NCBI RefSeq assembly: GCF_023702635.1
Contig: NZ_CP098455.1
Coordinates: forward strand, 2,666,001-2,730,000
Direction: 5' to 3'
Origin: Spongiibacter taiwanensis
GTDB taxonomy: Bacteria; Pseudomonadota; Gammaproteobacteria; Pseudomonadales; Spongiibacteraceae
Length of the DNA: 64,000 nucleotides
Shown here: in pieces, positions 52,801 to 62,257 of the stretch
Numbering within the stretch: the stretch's first letter is position 1
How the letters are laid out: each line of letters starts with the position of its first letter
Made by a program: the position numbers and the translations under genes
The notes under the pieces: generated by a model
What the model was told of the DNA's origin: nothing
Seen by the model: the letters and a program-made list of their open reading frames with translations, nothing else
Database searches by the model: none

Positions 52801-54655
52801 TATCAAGTTAGTCGGCGCATTTAATCATCAGCACATTTTTATCGATCCCACACCTGACCCGGAGGCCGCATGGCAAGAGCGCAAGCGCCTGTTTGACCAG
52901 CCCCGCTCCAGCTGGGCCGACTACAATGCGGATTTGATTTCCAAAGGGGGCGGTGTGTTTGAGCGCAGTGCCAAGCAGATTCCCCTCAGCGCTGCCATGC
53001 GCAAACTGCTGGATTGTAAACACAAATCTCTGGCACCAAACGAGTTGATTAAGCTGCTGTTGAAGGCCGAGGTCGACCTGATCTGGAATGGCGGCATTGG
53101 CACCTATGTTAAGGCCAGCAGTGAGAGTAACAGTGACGTGGGCGACCGCAGCAACGACGCGCTGCGGGTTAACGGCAGGGACCTGCGCTGCCGGGTAGTT
53201 GGCGAGGGTGGCAACCTGGGCCTGACCCAACTGGGGCGGATGGAATACTGTCGTCACGGCGGTATCTGCAATACTGACTTTGTCGACAATGCCGCCGGCG
53301 TAGACTGTTCCGACCATGAAGTGAATATCAAAATTCTGCTCAACACCAAGGTAGAAAGTCAGGATCTGACCGCCAAGCAGCGCAATAAACTGCTGGCCAA
53401 TATGACCGATGCGGTCGGTGAGCTGGTACTGGAAAACAACAGCAGTCAGACCCTGGCAATCAGTCTGGCCCAGTTCCGCCGTCGCAAGCATCACTATGAT
53501 TATCTGCGGTTTCTCGAGCACCTCGAAGAGAGCGGTCGCTTGCAGCGGGCATTGGAATACCTGCCGGATAACGACACGATCAAGGACCTCCACGGCGAGG
53601 GCAAAAGCTGGACCCGGCCGGAGCTGGCCGTGTTGGTGTCCTATGCCAAGGTCGAGCTCAAGGAGCAGTTGCTGGAAGCCGATCTGAGCGCCGACGACTG
53701 GGTGGCCAAGCGGGTATTCAACGCCTTTCCCGCGGCCTTGCATAAAACCTACGGCAACGATATTCGCGGTCACCGCCTGGCCAAGGAGATTATCGCGACC
53801 CAGCTGGCCAATGACATGGTCAATATGATGGGCTTCTCTTACAGTCTGCGACAGAATATTTCGGTGGGAGCCAGCGCCGCGCAAACCGCGATGGCTTTTG
53901 TTACGGTGATGGAGCTGTTTGATCTTGGCGCGCTGTGGCGTGAGGTCGAGGGGCTGGACTACCAGGTTGATTCAGCGGTGCAGTACGAGCTGTTTCATCA
54001 GATCATGCGGCTGGGTCGGCGCAGCACTCGCTGGTTTCTGCGCAACAAACACGACTTTTCACCCCAGCAGTCTGTCAGCCGGATGAAGCCCGACTTTGAA
54101 CGGGTGATGCCAAAGATTACTGAAATTCAGGGCAAAGGTCTGGGCGCGCTGTGGCGCCTGCAGGTGGCCCAGTGGACCCAGGCAAAAGTCCCTGACGATC
54201 TTGCCAGCCGCATTGCTGCTTTCGACGCTTATTTTCTACTGCCCGGCGCCATTGATGCCGCGAAAAACAGCGACTGCGATGCCGAGTCGATGACGGCGCT
54301 GTTGTTCAGTGTGGTGGATAGCCTGTCTTTGGATTGGATTCTGGAGAGACTGATTGAATGGCAGCCCGATAGCCGGTGGCAGGACCTGGCCCGGGAGTCC
54401 TATGTCGATAACCTGGAAATCCTATTGCGCAAGTTGATTGTTGGCCTGCAGCAACATTCGGATCATTGTAATGCGGATATTCTCAGCCAGTGGCGTGACG
54501 CCAACCGCCAGCGCATTGAGCGCTACCTCAGCATGACCAATTCTCTGCGCGCCACCGCCACCCAGGATTTGTCGGTATTTACGGTCATTGAACGGGAGCT
54601 GCAGGATCTGGTGGAGGCGTCCCTGGCCAATCTCTCCGCTGCCAAGGCAGGGTAG
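49820..54655 (+). CDS. gdhB: Large NAD-specific glutamate dehydrogenase (GDH-180 type)
   Basis: 1611 aa, matching the about 180-kDa class found in Pseudomonas and Streptomyces. Deaminates glutamate to 2-oxoglutarate with NAD+. N-terminal ACT-like regulatory region; catalytic core with VARGGIRWSDRLEDFRTEI, VPTGAKGGFV and the dinucleotide site VGIGDMAGDVFGNGML. ATG 49820 is preceded by GGTAGGGC; the frame from 49790 is not needed. Monocistronic. Confidence 0.95.
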   Translation: MTTLSIRQQLIKRIRRISETQLAKGDAETFQRFVEQVVHVHPDDDQLGWEAEANFGVLHGLFRFVSRRADDQPLLRVFNPNVERDGWSSKHSVIYYCHRDMPFLVDSLRMALNRVGINIYLFESSVLWSERDDSGELVACGGKQRDGAERESIGYVMIDRCSDADQLADIARVLGDSLTDVGLTVGDFQPMLERLDTCIEQVAGLGDDHAEEVAFLRWLRDGNFTFLGMAAFNLEEGSSGTIISEDGAARLGLMKKRAPLEPALLTALGDGFVHFYHAAPALAFTKTAQKSTVHRAVYADYIIIKRYGTDGAVIGETRVLGLYTSGMYFQSIDRIPLLRAKSQWLEAHSQLDNASHNGKTFKAIIERHPRDEMIQATNEELLETLLGIWKIYERRAVRLFVRVDAFEKFVSCIVYLPREAVRLESQIEQVLGSALQSSDCDITTQFMAESVLARVHLIYRVSGRGVKTLDREALEDEIRELTRDWRQRFGEICVERFGEERGRQLAHRYRQAFPSAYQDRFTPMLGVNDMELCQQLRDRSDISISLFQEVGADHKRLRLKLFQREESLQLSDVMPVLENMGSRVLVEHPFHISPQGESDIWMHDFSLEHELGSGMAPNIEVVGETYQDALRAIWRGQAENDTFNRLVFGARLDWRAVALIRAYARYLKQLGSLFSMEFVASVLCAHVEICRDLMALFRCLFDPRRGETKQSGDRVEKIRQRILDGLDQVQNLNEDQVLRQYLAAIDATLRTNYFQTDEAGNYRECIALKINTRKLDFAPEPRPEFEIYVFSPRVEGVHLRGGKVARGGIRWSDRLEDFRTEILGLVKAQQVKNAVIVPTGAKGGFVARRAASFATREELQAEGIACYRLFIGSLLDITDNRVGNKVVRPEGVVCRDDEDPYLVVAADKGTATFSDTANEIAAQHQFWLGDAFASGGSNGYDHKAMGITARGAWVAVQRHFRELGMNVQEEDFTVVGIGDMAGDVFGNGMLLSRHIKLVGAFNHQHIFIDPTPDPEAAWQERKRLFDQPRSSWADYNADLISKGGGVFERSAKQIPLSAAMRKLLDCKHKSLAPNELIKLLLKAEVDLIWNGGIGTYVKASSESNSDVGDRSNDALRVNGRDLRCRVVGEGGNLGLTQLGRMEYCRHGGICNTDFVDNAAGVDCSDHEVNIKILLNTKVESQDLTAKQRNKLLANMTDAVGELVLENNSSQTLAISLAQFRRRKHHYDYLRFLEHLEESGRLQRALEYLPDNDTIKDLHGEGKSWTRPELAVLVSYAKVELKEQLLEADLSADDWVAKRVFNAFPAALHKTYGNDIRGHRLAKEIIATQLANDMVNMMGFSYSLRQNISVGASAAQTAMAFVTVMELFDLGALWREVEGLDYQVDSAVQYELFHQIMRLGRRSTRWFLRNKHDFSPQQSVSRMKPDFERVMPKITEIQGKGLGALWRLQVAQWTQAKVPDDLASRIAAFDAYFLLPGAIDAAKNSDCDAESMTALLFSVVDSLSLDWILERLIEWQPDSRWQDLARESYVDNLEILLRKLIVGLQQHSDHCNADILSQWRDANRQRIERYLSMTNSLRATATQDLSVFTVIERELQDLVEASLANLSAAKAG

Positions 54656-54723
54656 TAAGGGATGACGGTAAGACGCACCTCGCCATCGCATTTGGGTGCT
54701 GCGGTGGCGAGCTGGCGCGATAA

Positions 54724-55740
54724 TTAGCGCTCTTCAAGCCAGCGTTTGTGACGCACCTGCTCTTTGAGCAGCTCGAGGATTTCGATCATCACCGGCCCGG
54801 TGGCGGCTTCTTCGGGCTGGTGGTGGGACTGGGCTTCAAGGATGCTGCCCAGCATGTCATCGATCAGCGCCTCAAAACGCGGTGACTGAAAGCCGGCAAT
54901 CAGCTCATCCATCACATCCTGATTGATATTGGCAATGGTGCGGCCCAGCGCATCAGTGATGCTGTTGCCCAGTCCAGGAATGCGCTCCAGCTGCTTTGCC
55001 GCAGGGTGATTTTCCAGGGCGCCGGTAATGAGCGTATCCAGATAGTCGCTCAAGGCCTCGCGATTGTCGGCGTACAGTTCCGCACTGGTTTCACCCCAGC
55101 GGGTGGCGATGGCGGCGGCGATCATTTGTCGCCGTGGAATGACCACCTCATTGACGATGCGCTTGGGCAATTGCGACGCGCCGCTGCGAACCTCGTCCTG
55201 CACGCTGGTGAGCACGTTCTCCACCACCCGGTCAGACAGCTCCTCCATCACAATCCCGTAATAGCGCATGAACACCCGGTACACCCCCCAGCGGCGGATG
55301 TCGATCAAGCCCATGCGCTGCAGCCGGAACAGGATCGATATCACCCGCAAAACCCGAAGCAGGCGAAAACCCGACAGGGGGATGCAGCCCAGTACGTCGT
55401 ACCAGCGCGCAAAGGGATAAATCCACCAGCGGGCGTAGAGCCCCTGTACTGCAGCATAAATCCAGCCGGCGATAACATCGCAGAGCAGCAAGCCCACAAA
55501 GGCCAGATCGATCTCTTGAAAGCGGCTATGAATGCGCTGGTCGTACCACTCGGTGAATCCGGGACTGACATTATCCAGCCCGGCCCGGATCGGCTCGACG
55601 ATAAACAGGGTGTCGAACAGGATGAGAAACAGGTTGGCGCTGACCAGGGTAATAACGGCGATATCCCAGGTCAGTAGCCACCACTGGTTGGCTCCCCGGC
55701 GCGGGTGTTGATTGTCGTCGGCATTTGCCTGGTGGGTCAT
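54724..55740 (-). CDS. Voltage-sensor-like membrane protein without a pore domain
   Basis: 338 aa. Four hydrophobic segments within residues 20-150; the last is basic, RLLRVLRVISILFRLQRMG (about 125-143), with Arg at three-residue spacing like an S4 voltage sensor. An ion-channel annotation is common for such proteins, but no S5-P-S6 pore region or selectivity filter is seen. The second half is soluble and helical (Glu/Arg-rich, ends HKRWLEER). Function unknown; convergent with the glutamate dehydrogenase gene. Confidence 0.75.
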   Translation of the reverse strand: MTHQANADDNQHPRRGANQWWLLTWDIAVITLVSANLFLILFDTLFIVEPIRAGLDNVSPGFTEWYDQRIHSRFQEIDLAFVGLLLCDVIAGWIYAAVQGLYARWWIYPFARWYDVLGCIPLSGFRLLRVLRVISILFRLQRMGLIDIRRWGVYRVFMRYYGIVMEELSDRVVENVLTSVQDEVRSGASQLPKRIVNEVVIPRRQMIAAAIATRWGETSAELYADNREALSDYLDTLITGALENHPAAKQLERIPGLGNSITDALGRTIANINQDVMDELIAGFQSPRFEALIDDMLGSILEAQSHHQPEEAATGPVMIEILELLKEQVRHKRWLEER

Positions 55741-55898
55741 GGCCTCCTCGCGTTTTGGTGGTCCTTCTCTGAATTATTGCGACCGTTTACCCGGGCCAAA
55801 ATTCAGCGTGAATATCACCGTAGAGTGGCTTCCAGGTGATTGGGTGCGAGTCAGGAGGAGGCGATCAGGCCGCGGTTTTTGCTGAGGCGAGGGATGAT

Positions 55899-55921
55899 CC
55901 GCCCGCCGGGAAGGCGGGCGG
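55899..55921. other. GC-rich hairpin
   Basis: CCGCCCGCC-GGGAA-GGCGGGCGG, perfect 9-bp stem, 20 bp from the end of the gene remnant. No T-tract. Confidence 0.6.
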
Positions 55922-55940
55922 TAGCGCGGGCTAACAGGGA

Positions 55941-56290
55941 CTAGTTTTTCTTGGTGAATACCAGCAGCAGGCATTCCTTTTCAGTACTGCAGGCAGTCGT
56001 GGTATCACGGTCAATGTGGGCAAAACCGGCGATCACATTCCCAAAAAACGAGGCGCCGCCGAGAAAAGTATAGCTTTGGCTATTGTCCGCAGAGGCAAAC
56101 TCGCCGCGTAAATACTCTGTACCGTTGCCGCTCGTGCGAAAGGTGTTGCTGCTGGTTTCCGATAACAGCAAGTCATTTTCTCCCAGAGTGCAGGCATCGT
56201 TGCTACAAAATAGAGAAATCTCTTCCGTTTTCAGCGGGGTTAAAGGGTCGGCTGGATTGAGGTAGTGAATGCGCCCAATGTATTCGCCAT
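55941..56290 (-). pseudogene. Gene remnant downstream of the large lipoprotein gene
   Basis: In a frame shifted relative to the upstream 1138-aa lipoprotein, codons stay open from about 56310 to the TAA near 55941 and encode a plausible protein: FGTLNGEYIGRIHYLNPADP, LKTEEISLFCSNDACTLGEN, FLGGASFFGNVIAGFAHIDRD, ending ECLLLVFTKKN, with Cys pairs. It has no ATG or GTG start or ribosome site (first candidate is TTG 56171). Either the 3' end of a truncated lipoprotein gene, or the tail of the neighbour separated by a frameshift near 56300. Confidence 0.55.
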
Positions 56291-59200
56291 TTAGGGTGCC
56301 GAACTGATTTCAGTGAATGCCAGGTCTTCTCCTACTTCAGTCACGGCAAACACTTTGTTTTTGCCAGAGAAAATGCCGATAGGATCTCCCGTCAGGTCAT
56401 GCAGTTGCGAAGTTTTGCTACCACCTTCGTATTTTACAAGCGTGCTATCACCGTGCTCGGAGGAGTTTTTTAGGCCATAGATATTGCCGTTATTGAGCCA
56501 GACCCCAAACTGGAAAGAATCACTTAAGCGGTAAAGCTCCAATAGTGAGCTGCTGCTGAAGACAACACCTTCACCGGAAACCACCTGTGAAGAATCCGGT
56601 GAAAGCAAAATATCTCCAAAAAAGGAGTGCTCCGCGTGATAGGGTGATTCGCCCGAGCCAATGAACTTTCCAGTGCCTGTATCTATGTCTGAAAACAGCA
56701 AATCGTCTGGGTGAAAGTCATTGTGGAAGTAATACAGCCGGTCTAGGTTTTCGTTCCAAGCATAGCTAACCGAATAATAGCCGTTCATGTCTGTGTCAGT
56801 TAGATTTCCTTCGTGGGTGTAGACGTGAAACTTTGCGCTGTAGCCGGTGCCGCTTTGCACAAGTACGTGGTTTCCCATCATGGCTAAACCATTGACGGTA
56901 TCGGGCGCTGCTGCGAAAGGCTCTTCCCTTGGATTTGCATCACCCAGGTCCATGACCGTGACCATGCCATTTGTATATCCGAAGTACATCCGATTCGTTT
57001 CCGCGGAATAAGCGGCAATTTTCGGTTTGATATCGGCTGCTCGATCACCAATGGCAATAGGGGGCAGGAACGTTTCTGAGTCGAATGACCAGCGGTACAT
57101 CAAGAGGTCAAAGCTTGTCAGGAAATAAAGCGTGTCGTTTCCATCGGAAATTGCATCGGTGACGAAGTAACCGGTTGGCGCGTGAATTTCGCACATACCG
57201 TTGACAGCCTGTGAAGCTTCAAAGCATGCAGCGTCCTCGGGGAAGGCATCAAGTGTCAGGCCTGAAGTACTGTCAGTCGCAGAGTACCCTGCGTTCCAAG
57301 AATCAGGATGGCCATCATTGTCGGTGTCGACAGACGCGGAGGCGTCTTGCGGGAAATCGTCTTGCAGGTTGCCAACACCGTCGTTATCCGTGTCATCACT
57401 CGGCAGATAGTCGATAATTTGGGCGCGGAAATAATCTGACACGATGATTTGGTAGCCGGTTTGCGTTTTTGTCAACGCCAATGGCTGTCCGATCACTTTT
57501 ACCGTCTCTACCACTTCCATTGCGTTGTTGCGACGTTCTAGCAGCGCAATATTACCTACACCTCTAAGTGTGATTAATCCGTCTTCCGCCCACACCGCGG
57601 AGAAAATACCTTTGGGAATGGACGCCGCCCAGGTCATATCATCTGTGTAATAGACGTTGCCCGGCGAGGTAAGTATTAATTGTTGGTCGGCCGATAAGAA
57701 TAACGGTCCGTATGTGCGGTACTCGTCATGATAGGGGGAATCGACAGCATCGCCGATAATGCCGTTTGCCAAGTCTACTGGGTAGTACTGTAACTTAGTA
57801 GGGCTGCCCGATTCGGAAATAAAATACTCTCGTTGGTGTAAGTCGCTCCAGATATAGCTACCGCTAAGGCTGGCACTGTATTTACTCGCCACCTCTTGAC
57901 CATGCTCATTGAAAAGTCTTAGGCCGTGAAAGGGAGGGTATTGAGACTCTGCAAGGTGAATCAGGATGTGGTCACCAAGAGGGGAGAGGCCATAATTTCG
58001 ACCGCCACCGCGGGGCGCCTCGCCAGGAGGCCGGTAGAATACCACCTCTGGTGGTTGCGCTTGACTAGCATCGACTGATGTGACGACGCCGTCATCGTAA
58101 CCAATGTACATCTTCTGTTGGGGAGCCGAGTAAGTAAAGGACGTGGTTTGGGCGTACGCACTACCAGACTCTAAATTTATTGGTCTTAGAAACCGGCGTG
58201 AGGGGGTATCCCACGGATAAATCGATTTGCTGCCATTTGGCAGGAAGAAAAGTGTCTGACGACCATCAGAGACGATTTTGGAATTGTCGATGATTTCAGC
58301 AACGCACACACCATCGACGTTGTGAAAATCCTCTTGGCACATTTCGTCAAAGGGGAAGCTGTCGTCGCCGTCGGCTACGCCATCGTTATCGTCGTCAGTG
58401 TCGCCATTGTCTCCAATGCCATCGCTGTCATTGTCCCGCCATTCATTTGGATCAAATGGGAACCTATCGTCGTCGTCCTCATAGCCATCCTCGTCATCAT
58501 CCCAATCGATACCATCGTGCATGCCGTCGCCATCAAAATCGCGGAAGATGCTCAGACCAATTTCACCAGAAACATGCCTGCCAGTTGGGTCAGTAGCAGT
58601 TACCAAGGCGCGATAATCGCCGTAAGCATCGCCTGAAAAGGTAATATGAAAGGGGGGCTCGTAACGCCACTCGGGGCTCGCCCCGTCCGGTGAGGTTAGC
58701 GCCGAAATTGACACCGTCAATACATCGAAATTTGCGTCAAACAAATAGTCGCTCAGCGGTATCTCGGTATGAAAAATCTCTACCAGCTCTACATTGGTTC
58801 GTTCGGTGAAAGTGGGGCTAAAAGGTGCCGCGGGCCAATCAACTAATTTTTGGCGATTCTGCGAGTTGATAATAATCTCTGGTTTAGGGCCGGATTCTGG
58901 TATGAATTTCAGGGAATAGTGATCTGGCCCGAGCTCGATATGAGCCACATCTTCAGAAGATCCCGAAATCTTAATTTTGGATTCAGGCGCCGCCCAGCTG
59001 ATGGCAACGCTTCCCTCATCGATAAATTCGAGTAGGCCTTTTGTATTTTTGATCGTAGTGGGATTGCTAATTCGATTAGTAAAGGAGGCGATAAATTCTA
59101 AATCATGGGTAAATACTGGTTTGGCGAGGGGGCTCACTTGGCGGGATCGGTTGCTGACGATGCGAGCTTCAACCAGATCATCGCTTCCAATAGTCACGTG

Positions 59201-59707
59201 AAAGACGACGTGACCATTTTCTGTCAACGTTTGGTCACCCTGTGTTAGTTCAGCATTTGCATATTCAATTGTAAAAATATAGCTGTTGGCTTGCCGATCA
59301 ACATTTGTGAAATGAGCGGTAACTCGACCATCATAGCGAAGTCCCTCGTAAGGAGAGCAGTTGTCGTAGATGTTAGTTAGTTTGGCGCCGTGCTGCTCTA
59401 TTTTGATAATGGTTTTGCCGCCATTATCACATGGCTCTGAGATTTCATCATTGTCGAAGGGAAATTCTGGTGTTGGTCTACTGTAGTACCCTCTGATCTG
59501 GCTGAACAACGAAAGCGGCTGGAACATTTCTGTCCGTAACGAGCTGGCAATTTTGCTGCTGTTTTGCGCAGCCACTGACATTAGCGCGGCAGGTTCTCTC
59601 TCGCTTACTTGGCTGCCATCGCTGCCACCACCGCCACCACCACCACATGAAGCGATTAGGGTGGTGAATAGGACGAGAAGAGCGAATGGAAAAATCGAAC
59701 TGCGCAT
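56291..59707 (-). CDS. Gly-tethered lipoprotein with thrombospondin-3-like Ca repeats
   Basis: 1138 aa. Lipobox LIASC followed by seven Gly and SDGS. Cadherin-like beta region at about 330-400, then two blocks of Asp-rich calcium-binding TSP3-like repeats (FDGDGMHDGIDWDDDEDG and neighbours near 405-470; DTDNDGVGNLQDDFP near 780-830). After each block comes a related module of about 280 aa, beginning FPFDEMCQEDFHNVDGVC and FPEDAACFEASQAVNGMC respectively and containing MYIGYDDGVVTSVD / MYFGYTNGMVTVMD, so the protein has an internal duplication, probably of beta-propeller type. ATG 59707 (AGGAAGG upstream) is preferred. Cell-surface role likely; ligand unknown. Confidence 0.8.
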   Translation of the reverse strand: MRSSIFPFALLVLFTTLIASCGGGGGGGSDGSQVSEREPAALMSVAAQNSSKIASSLRTEMFQPLSLFSQIRGYYSRPTPEFPFDNDEISEPCDNGGKTIIKIEQHGAKLTNIYDNCSPYEGLRYDGRVTAHFTNVDRQANSYIFTIEYANAELTQGDQTLTENGHVVFHVTIGSDDLVEARIVSNRSRQVSPLAKPVFTHDLEFIASFTNRISNPTTIKNTKGLLEFIDEGSVAISWAAPESKIKISGSSEDVAHIELGPDHYSLKFIPESGPKPEIIINSQNRQKLVDWPAAPFSPTFTERTNVELVEIFHTEIPLSDYLFDANFDVLTVSISALTSPDGASPEWRYEPPFHITFSGDAYGDYRALVTATDPTGRHVSGEIGLSIFRDFDGDGMHDGIDWDDDEDGYEDDDDRFPFDPNEWRDNDSDGIGDNGDTDDDNDGVADGDDSFPFDEMCQEDFHNVDGVCVAEIIDNSKIVSDGRQTLFFLPNGSKSIYPWDTPSRRFLRPINLESGSAYAQTTSFTYSAPQQKMYIGYDDGVVTSVDASQAQPPEVVFYRPPGEAPRGGGRNYGLSPLGDHILIHLAESQYPPFHGLRLFNEHGQEVASKYSASLSGSYIWSDLHQREYFISESGSPTKLQYYPVDLANGIIGDAVDSPYHDEYRTYGPLFLSADQQLILTSPGNVYYTDDMTWAASIPKGIFSAVWAEDGLITLRGVGNIALLERRNNAMEVVETVKVIGQPLALTKTQTGYQIIVSDYFRAQIIDYLPSDDTDNDGVGNLQDDFPQDASASVDTDNDGHPDSWNAGYSATDSTSGLTLDAFPEDAACFEASQAVNGMCEIHAPTGYFVTDAISDGNDTLYFLTSFDLLMYRWSFDSETFLPPIAIGDRAADIKPKIAAYSAETNRMYFGYTNGMVTVMDLGDANPREEPFAAAPDTVNGLAMMGNHVLVQSGTGYSAKFHVYTHEGNLTDTDMNGYYSVSYAWNENLDRLYYFHNDFHPDDLLFSDIDTGTGKFIGSGESPYHAEHSFFGDILLSPDSSQVVSGEGVVFSSSSLLELYRLSDSFQFGVWLNNGNIYGLKNSSEHGDSTLVKYEGGSKTSQLHDLTGDPIGIFSGKNKVFAVTEVGEDLAFTEISSAP

Positions 59708-60319
59708 TGTGTGCCTTCCTTGCACTCCACGGAAATTCCATTTTCATCAGTCGTCGCGATGAAAACGCAAATTTGCCGCCTCACGGCAGGAGTGTGGTGT
59801 TTAATACAGAGTCTCTACTAAATTTATGCAGTTGCAGCCTGGAAACTTTATGCACACAGTCAGCATCATGCTAGCGGGGCATGCGTGTGAAATCGACTGA
59901 TGAAAAATCTGAGCTGCGAATTGGCTGTCGGTGCTGGCGCAAATTTAGTTGTGGTTTTAGTCGGTGAGAGTGTATGGCAATGAACTTTTGATCGCAATAT
60001 AGTTTATTTGTCATTGCTGTGCTCTCGCGAGGAGGGTGGGTGAGATGCTTGGTATCAAGTCTTTGATTGAGTCGGCACTATAAAAATAGAGGGCGTGCCG
60101 AGTGCGTTTCGGCCTGGTGTGATCATCTTTACTTGGAGTGGTGCGGCGATATAAAAATAAGGTAACCGAATTAAATTGGTTTGCGAGAGCCTGCTTTTGC
60201 TTGTTATACGCATGAATATTTCTCGCTCTCCATTAGCGATTTTGTTCCTATTGGCGGAAAACGTCGCTAACATCTACGGCGGCTGATAAGACAACTTAGA
60301 ATGGAATGAGAGCAGTAGT
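59708..60319. other. Intergenic region, 612 bp
   Basis: AT-rich divergent region between two lipoprotein genes. No gene with a credible start, and no repeat or terminator, recognised. Contains the promoters of both flanking genes by position. Confidence 0.5.
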
Positions 60320-62101
60320 ATGAGAGGGATATTTTTGTGTCTGTTAGTAATGGGCTTGCTTGTAGGATGTGGTGGCGGCGGTGGTTCTGGCGGCGATGGA
60401 AGCCCGGTGGAAGTTTTGCCAATAGCCCCAAGTGAAGTCAGTTTTACCTCCTTTCACGGTCAAGCTTCGAGAGTATCGGCGTCCTATCCCTCAGATTGGA
60501 GTGTCAATACCGCAGATCCGGACTTGGTTGGCGTTTTTTATGAGCCTCAGGAAGACGATAAGGATCGATTTGCTGAAACGATAATTTTGTATCGATTTCC
60601 GATTACAGAGGGTGGCAGCCCGACCGAAGAAGAGGGCGTGGAAAATATAGTCGAGATTTCTAGTCGGCGCGTCACGATAGATGGCTTTGACGGCTGGGAG
60701 GTGATCTTCGATGCGGATATCGAGGGTATTGATGACCTTGATTTTAGGTTTATGGAAACCTTTGTACAGATTGACAACGAGGTCGTCGGTACTTTGTACG
60801 CCGCCGAGCGACACAAGTTTCCCAAGAATCAGGAGATCGTCAGGCACCTTTCCCAACAGATGCGATTCGGTCAGATTGTGCTGAGAGACCTTGAACTCAA
60901 TTCCGATCTTTCTGAACCGGGCCGTCCGGAGGTCGCGAGTGATGGTGAGAATTTTTTGGTGGTGTCTTGTCGCCCTCCAGATTTTTCCAATGAGCGAATT
61001 TGGCGCATTGTCGGCACGTTATACCAAAGTGATAAGCGTGTGTTGTCGGAATTCGAGATCGACTCCATCGATAGCTACTATGATTGTGACGGACTCGATT
61101 ACCATCTCGTTTTCGATGGTGAGCAGTATCTGCTGACATATAACGTCGAATTTCAACTGGTTGGTCGCCGGATTGCTGTCGATGGAACGATGTTGGATAG
61201 CGACCCCATCCATATTTCGCGGACAGGCCCGAATGCGCTTCCGAGAAGGTCGGACCTGACTGTTGGTGCAGGCGGAGTGCTGTCTGTATGGGTTGAAAGC
61301 TCTGATCTCAATGGCCATACCGTCCATTCAATTTGGGGCGCAAAGATTTTCTCAGATGGTTCTGTCTCAGAACGGTTATTGCTTTCCGAATCCCCAATAT
61401 CCTATTTCGGTTCCAATGCCGTTAGTTTGATACCTCATGTCGTCGGCGGCGCCGATGGCTACCTTGCTGTTTGGACGCCGTATTTTTTCTATGATGCAGC
61501 GGATGATATTGCGCGTCCGATATATGGCCGTGCACTAGGCTTGAGCGGTGATCCGATATCTTCGAGTGACGTGAAATTTCATGACGATAACGGTGATACT
61601 CCGCGCTACGTCCAGCTCGCTTATGATGGGCAAGATTACCTTTTAAGTTGGATTGAGGGTGCGTTGGTCGATGGGTTGATTGGCGCGGGAGAGTCGGCAA
61701 TCTTTGCTAAGAAGGTGCTTGTATCGGGAGAATTGAAGGTAGGTGATGCTGAAGATCCGGGCATAACCATTGTTCCCCACGTTGTTATTGATGGTGATGA
61801 CCAGACCAAGGAGTTCCTGAAGCTCTCATACCATAATGGACAGTACCGATTCTTTTGGTCTGTGCCTTTCAGCTCAAAACCACTTGCCGGAGTGTATGGT
61901 GTGGAAGCGTCGGCAGACTTAAATGTTGTCTCCTCGGCGCGCCGTGTAAACGGCGATAGTCGCCAGCAGCTAGTGGCTGACCGCACCACTACTTATGAAG
62001 TCAACGCGGCGAATTCCAACAACCTGTCTATTGTGTTATGGGCCTCGGGTGATGGGGTAATTGAATTGTGGAGACTGTCGGAGGATTATTTCGAGGAGTA
62101 G
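60320..62101 (+). CDS. Gly-tethered lipoprotein with PsbP/DcrB-like and propeller-like parts
   Basis: 593 aa. Lipobox LLVGC followed by five Gly, Ser and Gly-Gly-Asp-Gly. Residues 35-190 resemble a PsbP/DcrB-like fold (ASYPSDWSVNTADPDLVGVFY, then DGFDGWEVIFDAD). The remainder has repeated strands such as YLAVWTPYFFYD and QLAYDGQDYLLSWIEG, typical of beta-propeller-like surface proteins. Function unknown. Divergent from the 1138-aa lipoprotein. Confidence 0.78.
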   Translation: MRGIFLCLLVMGLLVGCGGGGGSGGDGSPVEVLPIAPSEVSFTSFHGQASRVSASYPSDWSVNTADPDLVGVFYEPQEDDKDRFAETIILYRFPITEGGSPTEEEGVENIVEISSRRVTIDGFDGWEVIFDADIEGIDDLDFRFMETFVQIDNEVVGTLYAAERHKFPKNQEIVRHLSQQMRFGQIVLRDLELNSDLSEPGRPEVASDGENFLVVSCRPPDFSNERIWRIVGTLYQSDKRVLSEFEIDSIDSYYDCDGLDYHLVFDGEQYLLTYNVEFQLVGRRIAVDGTMLDSDPIHISRTGPNALPRRSDLTVGAGGVLSVWVESSDLNGHTVHSIWGAKIFSDGSVSERLLLSESPISYFGSNAVSLIPHVVGGADGYLAVWTPYFFYDAADDIARPIYGRALGLSGDPISSSDVKFHDDNGDTPRYVQLAYDGQDYLLSWIEGALVDGLIGAGESAIFAKKVLVSGELKVGDAEDPGITIVPHVVIDGDDQTKEFLKLSYHNGQYRFFWSVPFSSKPLAGVYGVEASADLNVVSSARRVNGDSRQQLVADRTTTYEVNAANSNNLSIVLWASGDGVIELWRLSEDYFEE

Positions 62102-62257
62102 AGGTTCCAATAATGCCGCATTGGCAGATAGCCTCGCTCAGCTCGAAAATTGTGCTGCCAATTCAGGTAGCCGCTGAGCGATGTTTAGCTCGGCAGGCTA
62201 CCGTGCGCTGGGTGCAAATCATTGGGCTGATTGATGGTGGATTATACCCACCGACCT

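Noticed and set aside
52808-53884. 358-codon minus-strand frame opposite glutamate dehydrogenase
   Set aside because: Antisense shadow; no ribosome site or recognisable domain.
60055-60273. 72-codon minus-strand frame in the 612-bp gap
   Set aside because: No ribosome site, signal or family; composition is like the surrounding non-coding DNA.
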